From positions 1-64,000 of the forward strand of contig NZ_FNQF01000009.1 of NCBI RefSeq assembly GCF_900107595.1: DNA of 64,000 nt, given 5' to 3'. Below, piece by piece: positions 17,238 through 27,040 of the stretch. A model generated the notes under the pieces. The model was not told the origin of the DNA, made no database searches, and saw only the letters and a program-made list of their open reading frames with translations. Every line of letters begins with the position of its first letter. Position 1 is the stretch's first letter. A program made the position numbers and the translations under genes. This DNA comes from Psychroflexus halocasei. Lineage in GTDB: Bacteria; Bacteroidota; Bacteroidia; Flavobacteriales; Flavobacteriaceae.

Positions 17238-19526
17238 TTATTCGTTCGTTTTCTTTTTCTCTTTAAGTTGGGCGTCAACAACACCTACAGCCGACATGTT
17301 AACCATTTCATCAACACTTGCTCCGAGTTGGAAAATGTGAGCTGGTTTTTTTAGTCCCATCAAAATTGGACCAATTGAGTCTGTATTGTTGAGCTCCTTA
17401 ATTAATTTATAAGTACCATTTGCAGCATCCAAATTAGGATAAATCAAAGTGTTGACTTTCATATTTTTAAGTTTAGAGAAAGGAAATTTTTCGTTTCTCA
17501 TTTTTCTGTTTAAGGCAAAGTCAACTTGCAACTCTCCATCAATAATAATTTCAGGATTATTTTTGTGTAAAATTGAAATGGCTTCCTTCACTTTAGCCGC
17601 ATTTGGATCTGTTGAAGAACCAAAGTTTGAATAAGATGCCATAGCGATAATCGGTTGAATGCCAAACATCTTAACGGCCATCGAAGTCATGATCGAAATA
17701 TTGGCAAGTTCTTCAGCAGTTGGATCGATATTAATAGATGTATCACTGATAAAAATTGGACCTTTTGCTGTGTTTAAAACATTGGTTGCTGCAACCTTTT
17801 TGACGCCTTTCTCTTTACCGATAATTTGTAATATAGGTTTTAAAACAGAAGGATAAGCTCTTGAATAACCGGAAAGCATTACATCAGCGTCACCTTTTTC
17901 AAGCATAACGGTTGCAAAATAATTTCTTTCTCTTAATAGTTTTGTTGCATCATAATAAGTGATGCCTTTTCTAGCTTTTTTGTTCCATAAAAATTCAGCG
18001 TATTCATCTCTTGTTTTTTTCTGACTGTCATCTTTAGGGTCGATAATTTCAATGTTATCTGCTTCAAAATCAATCTCTTTCATCAGTTCGATAATGACAT
18101 CCTTACGGCCTAATAAAATAGGGATGCCAATGCCTTCGTCATGAACAATTTGAGCAGCTTTTAAAACATCGAGATGGTCAGCTTCTGCGTAAACAATACG
18201 TTTAGGATTTCTTTTTGCCGTTGTCATTAATAAACGGGTGATTTTATCTTCACTTCCCATACGGTCGTTTAACTCATCTTCATATGCTTGCCAATCTGTA
18301 ATAGGGATTTTTGCAACACCAGATTCGATTGCAGCTTTAGCAACTGCTGGAGGGATTTTTGCTATTAATCTTGGATCAAATGGTTTTGGAATGATATAAT
18401 CTCTTCCAAAATTTAAGCGTGTTTCAGAGTAAGCAATATTGACTTGTTCTGGGACAGGTTCCTTCGCTAAATCTGCTAAAGCACGCACTGCAGCCATTTT
18501 CATTTCTTCATTAATCTTACTCGCTCTAACATCTAAAGCACCTCTGAATAAGAATGGAAATCCAAGAACATTATTAACTTGGTTAGGAAAGTCTGTTCGA
18601 CCAGTTGCCATAATCAAATCCTTTCTTGTTTTGACGGCAAGTTCGTAGTCGATTTCTGGATTAGGATTTGCCATCGCAAAAACAATAGGATTGTCCGACA
18701 TGCTTAAAAGCATTTCTGGCGAGACAATATCAGCAATGGAGAGACCAACAAATACATCGGCACCCTTCATTGCATCTTCAATGGTATGAATGTTTCTGCC
18801 AGTTGCGAAATATTCCTTTTCAGGTGTTAGATGATCTCTGTCTTTTCTAATCACACCTTTACTGTCTAGCATGACAATGTTTTCAGATTTTGCACCAAAG
18901 GATTTGTATAGCTTTGTACAAGAGACCGCTGCTGCGCCAGCTCCACTGACAACGATTCTGACATCTTCCATTTTTTTGCCTGCAATTTCAACAGCATTAA
19001 TCAGTGCAGCTGCTGAAATAATAGCGGTTCCGTGTTGATCGTCATGCATGACAGGAATATCTAACTCTTCTTTTAATCTTTTTTCGATTTCAAAAGCTTC
19101 AGGTGCTTTGATGTCTTCTAGATTAATACCTCCAAAGGTGTTAGCAATGTTTTTGACGGTTTCAATAAAAGTTTCTGGATCTTTGGTATCAACTTCAATG
19201 TCGAAGACATCGATATCTGCAAAGATTTTAAACAAAAGGCCTTTTCCTTCCATCACGGGTTTAGAAGCTTCAGGGCCAATATCACCGAGACCTAAAACGG
19301 CTGTTCCGTTTGAGATTACTGCGACAAGGTTACTTTTGTTCGTATATTTATAGGCGTTGTTTTTGTCTTTTTCTATTTCTTTGCAAGGCTCTGCAACTCC
19401 TGGCGAATAAGCGAGACCAAGGTCGCGCTGTGTAGCATATTTTTTAGTAGGTATAACTTCAATTTTGCCAGGTTTAGGTTTTGCGTGATAAACTAATGCT
19501 TCACGTCTTTTGCTTTCTTTGCTCAT
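17238..19526 (-). CDS. maeB: NADP-dependent malic enzyme with phosphotransacetylase-like C-terminal domain
   Basis: A 762-residue two-domain MaeB-type enzyme. Residues 1-430 are malic enzyme (YSPGVAEPC, HDDQHGTAII, the nucleotide-binding VVSGAGAAAVSC and the ANPNPEI motif). Residues about 435-762 resemble phosphate acetyltransferase and probably serve allosteric or oligomeric roles, as in E. coli MaeB. It converts malate to pyruvate with NADPH and CO2 and, with pckA in this window, sets flux between the TCA cycle and gluconeogenesis. A TATTTTTG -7 box and a small palindrome lie upstream. It leads the ruvA-sprA-gcvH-vanZ-tonB group. Confidence 0.95.
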   Translation of the reverse strand: MSKESKRREALVYHAKPKPGKIEVIPTKKYATQRDLGLAYSPGVAEPCKEIEKDKNNAYKYTNKSNLVAVISNGTAVLGLGDIGPEASKPVMEGKGLLFKIFADIDVFDIEVDTKDPETFIETVKNIANTFGGINLEDIKAPEAFEIEKRLKEELDIPVMHDDQHGTAIISAAALINAVEIAGKKMEDVRIVVSGAGAAAVSCTKLYKSFGAKSENIVMLDSKGVIRKDRDHLTPEKEYFATGRNIHTIEDAMKGADVFVGLSIADIVSPEMLLSMSDNPIVFAMANPNPEIDYELAVKTRKDLIMATGRTDFPNQVNNVLGFPFLFRGALDVRASKINEEMKMAAVRALADLAKEPVPEQVNIAYSETRLNFGRDYIIPKPFDPRLIAKIPPAVAKAAIESGVAKIPITDWQAYEDELNDRMGSEDKITRLLMTTAKRNPKRIVYAEADHLDVLKAAQIVHDEGIGIPILLGRKDVIIELMKEIDFEADNIEIIDPKDDSQKKTRDEYAEFLWNKKARKGITYYDATKLLRERNYFATVMLEKGDADVMLSGYSRAYPSVLKPILQIIGKEKGVKKVAATNVLNTAKGPIFISDTSINIDPTAEELANISIMTSMAVKMFGIQPIIAMASYSNFGSSTDPNAAKVKEAISILHKNNPEIIIDGELQVDFALNRKMRNEKFPFSKLKNMKVNTLIYPNLDAANGTYKLIKELNNTDSIGPILMGLKKPAHIFQLGASVDEMVNMSAVGVVDAQLKEKKKTNE

Positions 19527-19540
19527 AATTTAGAATAATT

Positions 19541-19557
19541 AACTGAAAATTTCAGTT
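19541..19557. other. 17-base inverted repeat in the maeB leader
   Basis: AACTGAAA and TTTCAGTT surround one central base. It lies between the -7 box (19569-19576) and the maeB start (19526). It may be an operator or a leader hairpin. On the plus strand it is followed by T, but no plus-strand transcript is expected here. Confidence 0.4.
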
Positions 19558-19568
19558 TTTTAGACTTA

Positions 19569-19576
19569 CAAAAATA
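19569..19576 (-). promoter_or_regulatory. -7 promoter box of maeB
   Basis: TATTTTTG on the minus strand, 42 bases upstream of the maeB ATG. No clear TTG -33 element is seen. Confidence 0.4.
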
Positions 19577-19617
19577 CAATATAATTCTCTCTAATGTAGT
19601 TGGAATTAGTGAGATGT

Positions 19618-20544
19618 TCAGTCTTTTAAGATATAATTAATATTACGCTTTAAGCCCTCATATTTTGTTCTTTTGACAGCAGATTTTCTGAAAATCTCAT
19701 TGAAGACATCTTTGGTGATTTCTGTCCAATCTTCTTTTTTGTAGTCTAGAAGATCAGGATGCGGATTGAAGAGAGGTTCATTATGTGGTTTACTGAAACG
19801 ATTCCAAGGGCAAACGTCTTGACAGATGTCACAGCCAAACATCCAATCTTCAAATTTGTTTTTAAAGTCTGACGGGATTTCTTCTTTTAACTCAATCGTT
19901 AGGTATGATATGCATTTACTTCCGTCAACTTGATAAGGCGTAATTGCTTGAGTTGGGCATGCATCTATACATTTCGTGCATGAGCCGCAATGGTCTGTTA
20001 CTGGCGTATCATAAGCGAGTGGCAAATCAATAATCAATTCTGAAATGAAATAGAAAGAGCCTCTTTGCTTGGTAAGTAGATTTGAATGCTTTCCAATCCA
20101 ACCCAACCCGCTTTTAGCTGCCCAAGCTTTTTCAAGAACAGGAGCAGAATCAACAAACACACGTCCGTTAATTTCTCCAATTTCTTCATTGAGCTCTTCC
20201 ATCATCATTCTCAATTTCTTTTTGATTACATGATGGTAATCTTGTCCGTAAGCGTATTTGCTCACTTTAAATGTGTTTTCTTTTTGATTTTCTTCTGGGA
20301 AATAATTGTAGAGAAGAGAGACGACACTTTTTGCTCCCTCAACTAGTTCGGAAGGATCAAGACGTTTATCGAAATGATTTTCCATATACTGCATTTTGCC
20401 ATTAGCATTATTATTTAACCAATTTTCTAGTCTTGGAGCTTCTTCTTCTAAAAATTCTGCTTTGCTGATACCACATGAAATGAAACCATATTTTTCGGCT
20501 TTCTTCTTGATGAGTTGGCTATGTTTTTCAGCATTTAAATTCAT
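19618..20544 (-). CDS. queG: epoxyqueuosine reductase
   Basis: A 308-residue protein of usual QueG length. The N-terminal domain has GFISCGIS and [16 protein letters not shown], the cobalamin-binding region of the family. A bacterial two-[4Fe-4S] ferredoxin domain follows ([12 protein letters not shown] and [11 protein letters not shown]). It carries out the last step of queuosine synthesis in tRNA, reducing epoxyqueuosine with B12. It starts nine bases after the ruvB stop, a pairing often seen in Bacteroidota. Confidence 0.95.
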   Translation of the reverse strand: MNLNAEKHSQLIKKKAEKYGFISCGISKAEFLEEEAPRLENWLNNNANGKMQYMENHFDKRLDPSELVEGAKSVVSLLYNYFPEENQKENTFKVSKYAYGQDYHHVIKKKLRMMMEELNEEIGEINGRVFVDSAPVLEKAWAAKSGLGWIGKHSNLLTKQRGSFYFISELIIDLPLAYDTPVTDHCGSCTKCIDACPTQAITPYQVDGSKCISYLTIELKEEIPSDFKNKFEDWMFGCDICQDVCPWNRFSKPHNEPLFNPHPDLLDYKKEDWTEITKDVFNEIFRKSAVKRTKYEGLKRNINYILKD

Positions 20545-20553
20545 CTAAAAAAA

Positions 20554-21576
20554 TTAAAATAAACCACTTTGTTGTGTCGGTTTGTTTTTATTTAAGTGTT
20601 TATAAGCTAATTCAGTGACCTCCCTACCGCGTGGAGTTCGGTTGATGAATCCTTTTTGTATTAAAAAAGGTTCGTAAACTTCTTCAATGGTTTCTGCATT
20701 TTCACCAACTGCAGTTGAAATAGTTCCTAAACCAACAGGGCCACCTTTAAATTTATCAATAATGGTGTTCAATATTTTATTATCCATATCATCAAGGCCA
20801 TGTGCATCAACGTTAAGTGCTTTGAGGCTATATTTTGATATTTCTAAATCAATATTTCCATTTCCTTTTATTTGAGCAAAATCTCTCACTCTTCTTAATA
20901 AAGAATTGGCGATACGTGGGGTGCCACGACTTCTTCCTGCAATTTCTATAGCCGCTTGCTGAGAAATTTTGACATCAAGGATGCGTGCACTTCTAATCAC
21001 GATATCGCTTAATAATTCTGTGCTGTAATATTCCAAACGGTTTGAAATCCCAAAACGTGCTCGCATAGGAGAGGTGAGCAATCCTGAACGTGTTGTCGCG
21101 CCAATGAGTGTAAATGGATTGAGATTGATTTCTACACTTCTTGCGTTGGGACCAGACTCAATCATGATATCGATTTTATAATCTTCCATTGCAGAGTAGA
21201 GGTATTCCTCGACAACCGAGCTTAAACGGTGTATTTCATCAATGAATAAAACATCTCTTTCTTCAAGATTAGTCAGTAAACCCGCTAAATCGCCAGGTTT
21301 GTCGATGACTGGTCCTGAAGTAATTTTGATATTTGCATCAAGTTCTTTCGCGAGAATATGTGCTAAAGTTGTTTTCCCGAGACCAGGAGGTCCATGGAAT
21401 AAAGTATGGTCAAGTGCCTCGCCTCTTAGGTTAGCAGCCTTGACAAAAACTTGTAAGTTTTCCAAAACGTGAGATTGTCCAGCAAAGTCATCAAAACTTA
21501 AGGGTCTTAAAGCTCTTTCATATTCAAACTCTTCTGAGTTAAAGTGATCGGCTTCTGGATTGAGGTTTTCATTCAT
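20554..21576 (-). CDS. ruvB: Holliday junction helicase RuvB
   Basis: A 340-residue AAA+ ATPase with Walker [12 protein letters not shown], Walker [10 protein letters not shown], sensor motif [10 protein letters not shown] and the C-terminal winged helix ending in [14 protein letters not shown]. It is the motor of the RuvAB branch migration complex. A strong TTG-N18-TATCTTTG promoter lies directly upstream, with the -7 box only five bases from the ATG, so the transcript is probably leaderless or nearly so. queG follows in the same operon. Confidence 0.97.
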   Translation of the reverse strand: MNENLNPEADHFNSEEFEYERALRPLSFDDFAGQSHVLENLQVFVKAANLRGEALDHTLFHGPPGLGKTTLAHILAKELDANIKITSGPVIDKPGDLAGLLTNLEERDVLFIDEIHRLSSVVEEYLYSAMEDYKIDIMIESGPNARSVEINLNPFTLIGATTRSGLLTSPMRARFGISNRLEYYSTELLSDIVIRSARILDVKISQQAAIEIAGRSRGTPRIANSLLRRVRDFAQIKGNGNIDLEISKYSLKALNVDAHGLDDMDNKILNTIIDKFKGGPVGLGTISTAVGENAETIEEVYEPFLIQKGFINRTPRGREVTELAYKHLNKNKPTQQSGLF

Positions 21577-21581
21577 AAAAA

Positions 21582-21610
21582 CAAAGATAGCGAAAAAGAG
21601 TTTCGTGCAA
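21582..21610 (-). promoter_or_regulatory. promoter of ruvB-queG
   Basis: On the minus strand, TTG (21608-21610), 18 bases, then TATCTTTG (21582-21589) fit the Flavobacterium consensus. The start codon is at 21576, implying a leaderless or very short-leader mRNA. Confidence 0.65.
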
Positions 21611-21620
21611 AACCATTGAC

Positions 21621-21654
21621 AAAAAAGCGGGAAAACCTAAAAGGAAATCCCGCT
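21621..21654 (-). terminator. terminator of the actA-coxA operon
   Basis: AGCGGGA pairs with TCCCGCT across an AT-rich loop of about 15 bases and is followed on the minus strand by six T. It lies 26 bases after the coxA stop, just before the ruvB promoter. Confidence 0.75.
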
Positions 21655-21679
21655 GAAATATATTTTAAGAAAATCTTGC

Positions 21680-23503
21680 TTAGTGCATTGTTTCTTCTTC
21701 ATTATCACGAATAGGAACGTTTTGAGGAACAAAATCTTGACCTGCGATCACGTAATCTTTTTCGTCTTTATCCATTTTAGAATAATCATAAGGCCATCTG
21801 TAAACGACTGGCAATTCGCCAGGCCAATTTCCGTGAATATGTTCCACAGGTGTTGTCCATTCAAGAGTCGTAGAGTTCCATGGGTTTTGTGTAGCTTTTT
21901 TACCATAAAAAATAGAGTAAAAGAAGTTCCATAAGAAAACGACTTGTACTGCTGCTGCAATAATTGCAAACACTGTGATTAGAACGTTAACATCAGCTAA
22001 ATCATCAAAGTATGGAAAAGCTGTGTTTGTGTAATAACGACGTGGAAGACCTGCTAAACCAACAAAGTGCATAGGGAAGAAAACCCCATAAGCTGCAATT
22101 GCTGTGATCCAAAAGTGAACATAACCTAAGTTTTTGTTCATCATGCGACCAAACATTTTAGGGAACCAGTGATAAACACCAGCGAGTAAACCGTAAATTG
22201 CTGAAATACCCATCACTAAGTGGAAGTGAGCAACAACGAAATATGTATCATGTACATTGATATCTAAAGTACTGTCACCTAGAATAATTCCTGTTAAACC
22301 TCCTGTGATAAATGTAGAAACGAAACCAATTGAAAATAGCATAGCCGGGTTCATCTGTAAGTTACCTTTCCAGAGGGTTGTAATCCAGTTAAATGCTTTT
22401 ACTGCAGAAGGAATAGCAATTAATAATGTTGTAAATGTAAATACAGAACCTAAAAATGGATTCATTCCTGAAACGAACATATGGTGACCCCAAACAATTG
22501 TTGATAAGAAAGCAATTGCTAAGATTGAAGCGATCATAGCTCTATAACCAAAAATTGGTTTTCTGGCATTTGTCGCCATGATTTCAGAGACAAGTCCCAT
22601 GGCTGGTAGAATCACGATGTAAACTTCAGGGTGACCTAAGAACCAAAATAAGTGTTCAAACAAAACTGGTGAACCTCCTTGGTGAGCTAAAACTTCACCT
22701 TGGATATAAATATCACTTAAGAAGAATGAAGTTCCAAAACTTCTATCCATAATCAACAATAAAGCTGCTGATAAAAGAACAGGGAAGGAAACTAAACCAA
22801 TGATAGCAGTGACAAAAAGAGCCCAGACTGTCAATGGTAAGCGTGTCATAGACATTCCTTTAGTTCTTAAGTTTAAAACAGTAACAATGTAGTTAAGACC
22901 TGCAATAATTTGTGAAGCGATAAAGAAAGCCATTGAAATTAACCACAACGTCATACCCATTCCTGAACCACCAATAGCCTGTGGTAAAGCACTCAGGGGC
23001 GGATAAATTGTCCATCCTGCGGATGCTGGACCAGCTTCAACAAATAGTGAGCTCAACATGATTGTACAAGAGATAAAAAATAACCAGTATGATACCATGT
23101 TAAGGAACCCTGATGCCATATCTCGTGCACCAATTTGCAACGGTATCAAGAGGTTACTGAAAGTACCGCTCAAACCTGCTGTTAGTACGAAAAAAACCAT
23201 GATTGTACCGTGAATTGTTACCAATGCGAGATACATGCTTGGATCCATAACTCCATCTTTAGAAAACTTACCTAATAAGGCATCAAAAATCCAAAAAGAT
23301 TCTCCTGGCCATGCTAGTTGAATTCTAAAAAGTACTGACATCATGATCCCGATGATCCCCATAATCAGACCTGTAATAAGGTACTGTTTAGAGATCATTT
23401 TATGATCATAACTAAAAATATATTTTTCAATAAACGTTTGTTTGTGCTCATGATGTTCTTCATGCGCACCGCCATTTTCATTATGTTGTAAAACTACTGA
23501 CAT
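21680..23503 (-). CDS. cytochrome c oxidase subunit I
   Basis: A 607-residue catalytic subunit with 12 or more helices. All metal ligands are visible: H98 (low-spin heme a), H291 with Y295 in GHPEVY (CuB and the cross-linked Tyr), H340/H341 (CuB), H426 (heme a3) and H428 (heme a) in VVAHFHLVMG. It reduces O2 to water while pumping protons. The HPEVY motif marks an A-type aa3 enzyme. It is last in the ACIII-cox operon, nine bases after subunit II, consistent with the known ACIII-aa3 supercomplex of F. johnsoniae. Confidence 0.97.
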   Translation of the reverse strand: MSVVLQHNENGGAHEEHHEHKQTFIEKYIFSYDHKMISKQYLITGLIMGIIGIMMSVLFRIQLAWPGESFWIFDALLGKFSKDGVMDPSMYLALVTIHGTIMVFFVLTAGLSGTFSNLLIPLQIGARDMASGFLNMVSYWLFFISCTIMLSSLFVEAGPASAGWTIYPPLSALPQAIGGSGMGMTLWLISMAFFIASQIIAGLNYIVTVLNLRTKGMSMTRLPLTVWALFVTAIIGLVSFPVLLSAALLLIMDRSFGTSFFLSDIYIQGEVLAHQGGSPVLFEHLFWFLGHPEVYIVILPAMGLVSEIMATNARKPIFGYRAMIASILAIAFLSTIVWGHHMFVSGMNPFLGSVFTFTTLLIAIPSAVKAFNWITTLWKGNLQMNPAMLFSIGFVSTFITGGLTGIILGDSTLDINVHDTYFVVAHFHLVMGISAIYGLLAGVYHWFPKMFGRMMNKNLGYVHFWITAIAAYGVFFPMHFVGLAGLPRRYYTNTAFPYFDDLADVNVLITVFAIIAAAVQVVFLWNFFYSIFYGKKATQNPWNSTTLEWTTPVEHIHGNWPGELPVVYRWPYDYSKMDKDEKDYVIAGQDFVPQNVPIRDNEEETMH

Positions 23504-23512
23504 ATTTTAGGA

Positions 23513-24577
23513 TTATTTTTTAGCAGTTAATTCTTGAAATGTTTGTTGTTCACTCATCCATGCATCAAAGTCTTCTTCTTCTTCAACAACGATTTTCATC
23601 TGCATGTTATAGTGTGATGCTCCACAAATTTTATTACATAGTAGAAAGTAATCAAATTCGTATTCTTCAAGAGCCATGTCGCCTTGAGCTTCTAACTCAA
23701 TACTATTCTCCTCTCTAATTTCATTTATTGTTTGAACTTTGTCAACCATGTAATCAGTTTGACGCATTTCTTCAGTTGTTAATGTTGGTGTAAAGCCAAA
23801 CTGAGTGATCATACCTGGAACAACGTTCATTTGCGCTCTAAAATGAGGGAAGTAAGCTGAGTGAAGAACATCTTGAGATCTAAATTTGAAGATGACAGGT
23901 CTTCCTTTAGGAAGGTGTAGTTCATTAACTATAACATCATCCTCAGTATAAGGATCACTTTCGTCAAGGCCAAGTTGATTAACACCTTCAATAAAACGGA
24001 CGTTAGCTTTTCCTAAAGTCTTATCATTACCAGCGTATCTTGCTCTCCAGTCAAACTGGTAAGCATAGATTTCAACAACTAGCGTCTCATCTGTTTCTTC
24101 TAAATTCATGATATCGTTCCAGCTGAATAACCCATAAATAATTAATCCTGCTAACGCAATAACTGGAATAATTGTCCAGATGAATTCTAACTTATCATTA
24201 TCTGCATAGAATAATGCTTTTCTACCTTTTTTACCGTGATATTTATAAGCAAACCAATGAAGTAGGAACTGCGTAATCATTTGTACGAAAATCAGTAATC
24301 CCATTGATATAAGCATCAATTGGTCGAATGTGTGACCGTGTTCAGATGCTGAATCAGGTAATAATAATTTACCATATTCCCAGAATGAATAAAACATCAA
24401 TCCGTAAAGGAAAACAGTAAAGGCGAGCATTAATTGAGCTTGGTTCTTATTGTCTTTGTTATCTGCTATTTCAGTATCATTACTGTCTGAGGGTTTTGAC
24501 AATTTGACAATTTTGGATAATTGCCAAAAGGTAATCCCTAAGAGTGCGATAACTATGATTATAAGTAATGTCGTCAT
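23513..24577 (-). CDS. cytochrome c oxidase subunit II
   Basis: A 354-residue protein with an extra N-terminal helix (about 2-19), then helices near 50-68 and 84-105, one at 132-150, and a periplasmic cupredoxin domain. CuA ligands are intact: H239 (DVLHS), C314, C318, H322 and M325 (CNKICGASHYNM). There is no CxxCH, so it is aa3-type rather than caa3-type. An acidic insert of about 40 residues (about 265-305) precedes the CuA loop and makes it longer than standard. It receives electrons from ACIII or a soluble cytochrome. It sits directly after actF. Confidence 0.95.
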   Translation of the reverse strand: MTTLLIIIVIALLGITFWQLSKIVKLSKPSDSNDTEIADNKDNKNQAQLMLAFTVFLYGLMFYSFWEYGKLLLPDSASEHGHTFDQLMLISMGLLIFVQMITQFLLHWFAYKYHGKKGRKALFYADNDKLEFIWTIIPVIALAGLIIYGLFSWNDIMNLEETDETLVVEIYAYQFDWRARYAGNDKTLGKANVRFIEGVNQLGLDESDPYTEDDVIVNELHLPKGRPVIFKFRSQDVLHSAYFPHFRAQMNVVPGMITQFGFTPTLTTEEMRQTDYMVDKVQTINEIREENSIELEAQGDMALEEYEFDYFLLCNKICGASHYNMQMKIVVEEEEDFDAWMSEQQTFQELTAKK

Positions 24578-24604
24578 TTGTTATTAATTTAATTCTTTGT
24601 TTTT

Positions 24605-25903
24605 TTAGTAATGGTAATTTTTACTTTCTTTAAGGAATGGATTGTTTTTAGGCAATAAATTGACTTTTCCAAGCGCATTAAAGACCACAAATATAAACAA
24701 TCCTGCGATTAATAAAACAGAACTTATTTCTGGAATACCAATCGACCATGATTCACCTACTGTTCCTGGCGCAATCATCACATAAAAGTTAAGATAATGG
24801 CCAACTAAAATTGTTATACCACTAAAGACGATGATCCAGTTGATTCGTTTGAAATCAGAGTTCATCAATATCAACAATGGGAATAAGAAGTTGATAGCAA
24901 CCATACCAAAGAATGGTATTTTATAATCTTGAATTCTTGCTGCGTAATAAACAATCTCTTCAGGAATATTTGAATACCAAATCAATAGAAATTGAGAGAA
25001 CCATAAGTAAGTCCAGAAAATAGACATACCAAACATGAATTTAGCTAGATCATGAATATGACTGTCATTAACAAACTCCATATAGCCCAATTTCTTTAGG
25101 TAAATTGTAATTAAAGCAATAGCTGTAATACCTGCAACAAACATACTTGCAAATACATACCATCCGAATAAAGTACTGAACCAGTGTGTGTCAATACTCA
25201 TAATCCAATCCCAAGACATCATAGATTCAGTCACAATGAAGAAAACCAAGAATATCGCTGATAGCTTGAAGTTCTTCTTGTGTAATCTAATATCAGGATT
25301 GTTGTCTAATTTTCTTGAGTTGTTGATAATCACTCTAGAAAGTAAAATCCATCCTCCGATATAAATCAAAGCTCTGATAAAAAAGAAAGGAATATTTAAA
25401 TAGCCAGTTTTAGCCGATATAATTGAATCATTCGCAACAATCTCAGGATCCATCCATATAAAAAGATGATTCATGTTTAACGCTGAGAATATAAAAATAA
25501 CAATTAGTATTACAGCACCAGGGAGCATGTAATGAGAAACCCCTTCCATAACTCGGAATAGAACTGGTGACCAACCTGCTTGTGAAGCGTGCTGAATTGC
25601 ATAAAATGCAAATGCACCCAAGGCAAGTAGGAAGAAAAACAAGCTTGACGTATAAATTGCTGTCCAAGGTTTGTTTTTCAGTTGTGTTAATACGTGCTCT
25701 GCGTGAGAATCGTGATCATCAACATGATCTGCATTTGCTGCATTAGCAGTATTTGCTTCATCGCCATGATGATCATTAGCTAGCATTTCCTTAACTTCTT
25801 CTACTGAAGAAGGAGTATCTACAAAGCTATAAATTAAACCAACTGCACCTACAATCATTAAAATTATAGCAGTGAGTTGTACGTTTTTTGACATCTTATA
25901 CAT
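24605..25903 (-). CDS. actF: alternative complex III subunit ActF
   Basis: A 432-residue integral membrane protein with about ten helices. It starts MYKMSKNVQLTAIILMIVG, like flavobacterial ActF, and has a His/Asp-rich loop after the first helix (about 40-68). Motifs such as MMSWDWIMSIDTHWFS and WYVFASMFVAG are typical of the ActF/quinol:cytochrome c oxidoreductase family. It resembles half of an NrfD-type module and contributes to the membrane part of the complex. It follows actE by 25 bases and precedes coxB. Confidence 0.92.
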   Translation of the reverse strand: MYKMSKNVQLTAIILMIVGAVGLIYSFVDTPSSVEEVKEMLANDHHGDEANTANAANADHVDDHDSHAEHVLTQLKNKPWTAIYTSSLFFFLLALGAFAFYAIQHASQAGWSPVLFRVMEGVSHYMLPGAVILIVIFIFSALNMNHLFIWMDPEIVANDSIISAKTGYLNIPFFFIRALIYIGGWILLSRVIINNSRKLDNNPDIRLHKKNFKLSAIFLVFFIVTESMMSWDWIMSIDTHWFSTLFGWYVFASMFVAGITAIALITIYLKKLGYMEFVNDSHIHDLAKFMFGMSIFWTYLWFSQFLLIWYSNIPEEIVYYAARIQDYKIPFFGMVAINFLFPLLILMNSDFKRINWIIVFSGITILVGHYLNFYVMIAPGTVGESWSIGIPEISSVLLIAGLFIFVVFNALGKVNLLPKNNPFLKESKNYHY

Positions 25904-25928
25904 AACTATCTATCTTGATGTTTCTAAA

Positions 25929-26510
25929 TTATTGTTCGTTTTCAAATGGAGGTTGCTCTACACCGTCTAAATCGCCTTTAAGCTTCATAACATACATGTT
26001 AACTTGCCACATTTCTTTCTGGCTTAGTTGTGATGCGTAAGAACCCATAGTGTTAAGACCATATTTGGTGACATGGTAAACACTTCCTTCTGTTATAGCT
26101 CGACCTTGATCATCAAAAGCAGGAACACCTAATATTTTTTCATTTTTGACTAGGATGCCTTTTCCATCACCTGCACCATGACATACAGCACAGTAAATAT
26201 TGAAAAGCTCTGTACCTTTTTGCATATTATCTTCAGTATACGCAATCGGGTTTCTAAGTTCAGCTTTTGCTGCATCGTAACCATCTAAATTATCCTCGTA
26301 TTCATAAGGCATCCAACCTCTAGAGATTGATCCTTCTACAGGTAGCTTTGCTTCTTGTCCCTCATAGAAAATTTCATATTCTCCATAAGTTTCATAAGCA
26401 TCTGAATACATCATGTTCGGGAAATACTGCGCGCCTTTTCCATCTTCATCAGCACATGAAAAAATAGTAAAAGCAAACATTGCTAGTAATATGAAGTTAA
26501 ACTTATTCAT
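25929..26510 (-). CDS. actE: alternative complex III subunit ActE, monoheme cytochrome c lipoprotein
   Basis: A 193-residue lipoprotein: lipobox IFSC (C19) and a single heme c site CAVCH (C107, C110, H111), with M155 in LNTMGSYASQL as the likely sixth ligand. It is the monoheme subunit that passes electrons from the ActA hemes toward the oxidase. Its start lies two bases after the actD stop. Confidence 0.93.
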   Translation of the reverse strand: MNKFNFILLAMFAFTIFSCADEDGKGAQYFPNMMYSDAYETYGEYEIFYEGQEAKLPVEGSISRGWMPYEYEDNLDGYDAAKAELRNPIAYTEDNMQKGTELFNIYCAVCHGAGDGKGILVKNEKILGVPAFDDQGRAITEGSVYHVTKYGLNTMGSYASQLSQKEMWQVNMYVMKLKGDLDGVEQPPFENEQ

Positions 26511-26512
26511 CT

Positions 26513-27037
26513 CTAGTTATCTTTTAATTTTATTTCTGTAGCTCCCGAATTATAAACTAAATCAGTAAGCTCTTTATGATTCTTTTCGTTAACTGAAATT
26601 TCCATTAGAAATCGGTCATCAGTTGTTCTTAAGTCTGGATTTTCAGCTTTTTTAAACGGCCATAATTTACTTCTCATATAAAAAGTAATAACCATTAAGT
26701 GAGCAGCAAAAAACACTGTCAATTCGAACATAATTGGAACAAATGATGGCATATTTTCAATAAAACTGAAACTTGGTTTACCACCAATGTTTTGAGGCCA
26801 ATCTTCAATCATGATAAAATTCATCATAGCCGTTGCCACAACAAGTCCAACAATACCATATAAAAAGGCTGTGATGGCTAACCTTGTTTCTTTTAAACCC
26901 ATTGCTTTATCTAATCCATGGACAGGGAATGGGGTATAGACTTCTTCAATATGATATTTATTAGCGCGGACAGATTTAACTGCTTCCATCAAAATATCAT
27001 CGTCTGTATAAATTGCTTGTAATACTTTTGACGCCAT
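26513..27037 (-). CDS. actD: alternative complex III subunit ActD (DUF3341)
   Basis: A 174-residue DUF3341 protein with two transmembrane helices (about 60-80 and 98-121), preceded by a soluble N-terminal part containing YTPFPVHGLDKAMGL, the family hallmark, and followed by a cytoplasmic tail. It is a structural subunit of ACIII. It starts three bases after the actC stop. Confidence 0.93.
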   Translation of the reverse strand: MASKVLQAIYTDDDILMEAVKSVRANKYHIEEVYTPFPVHGLDKAMGLKETRLAITAFLYGIVGLVVATAMMNFIMIEDWPQNIGGKPSFSFIENMPSFVPIMFELTVFFAAHLMVITFYMRSKLWPFKKAENPDLRTTDDRFLMEISVNEKNHKELTDLVYNSGATEIKLKDN

Positions 27038-27040
27038 TTT

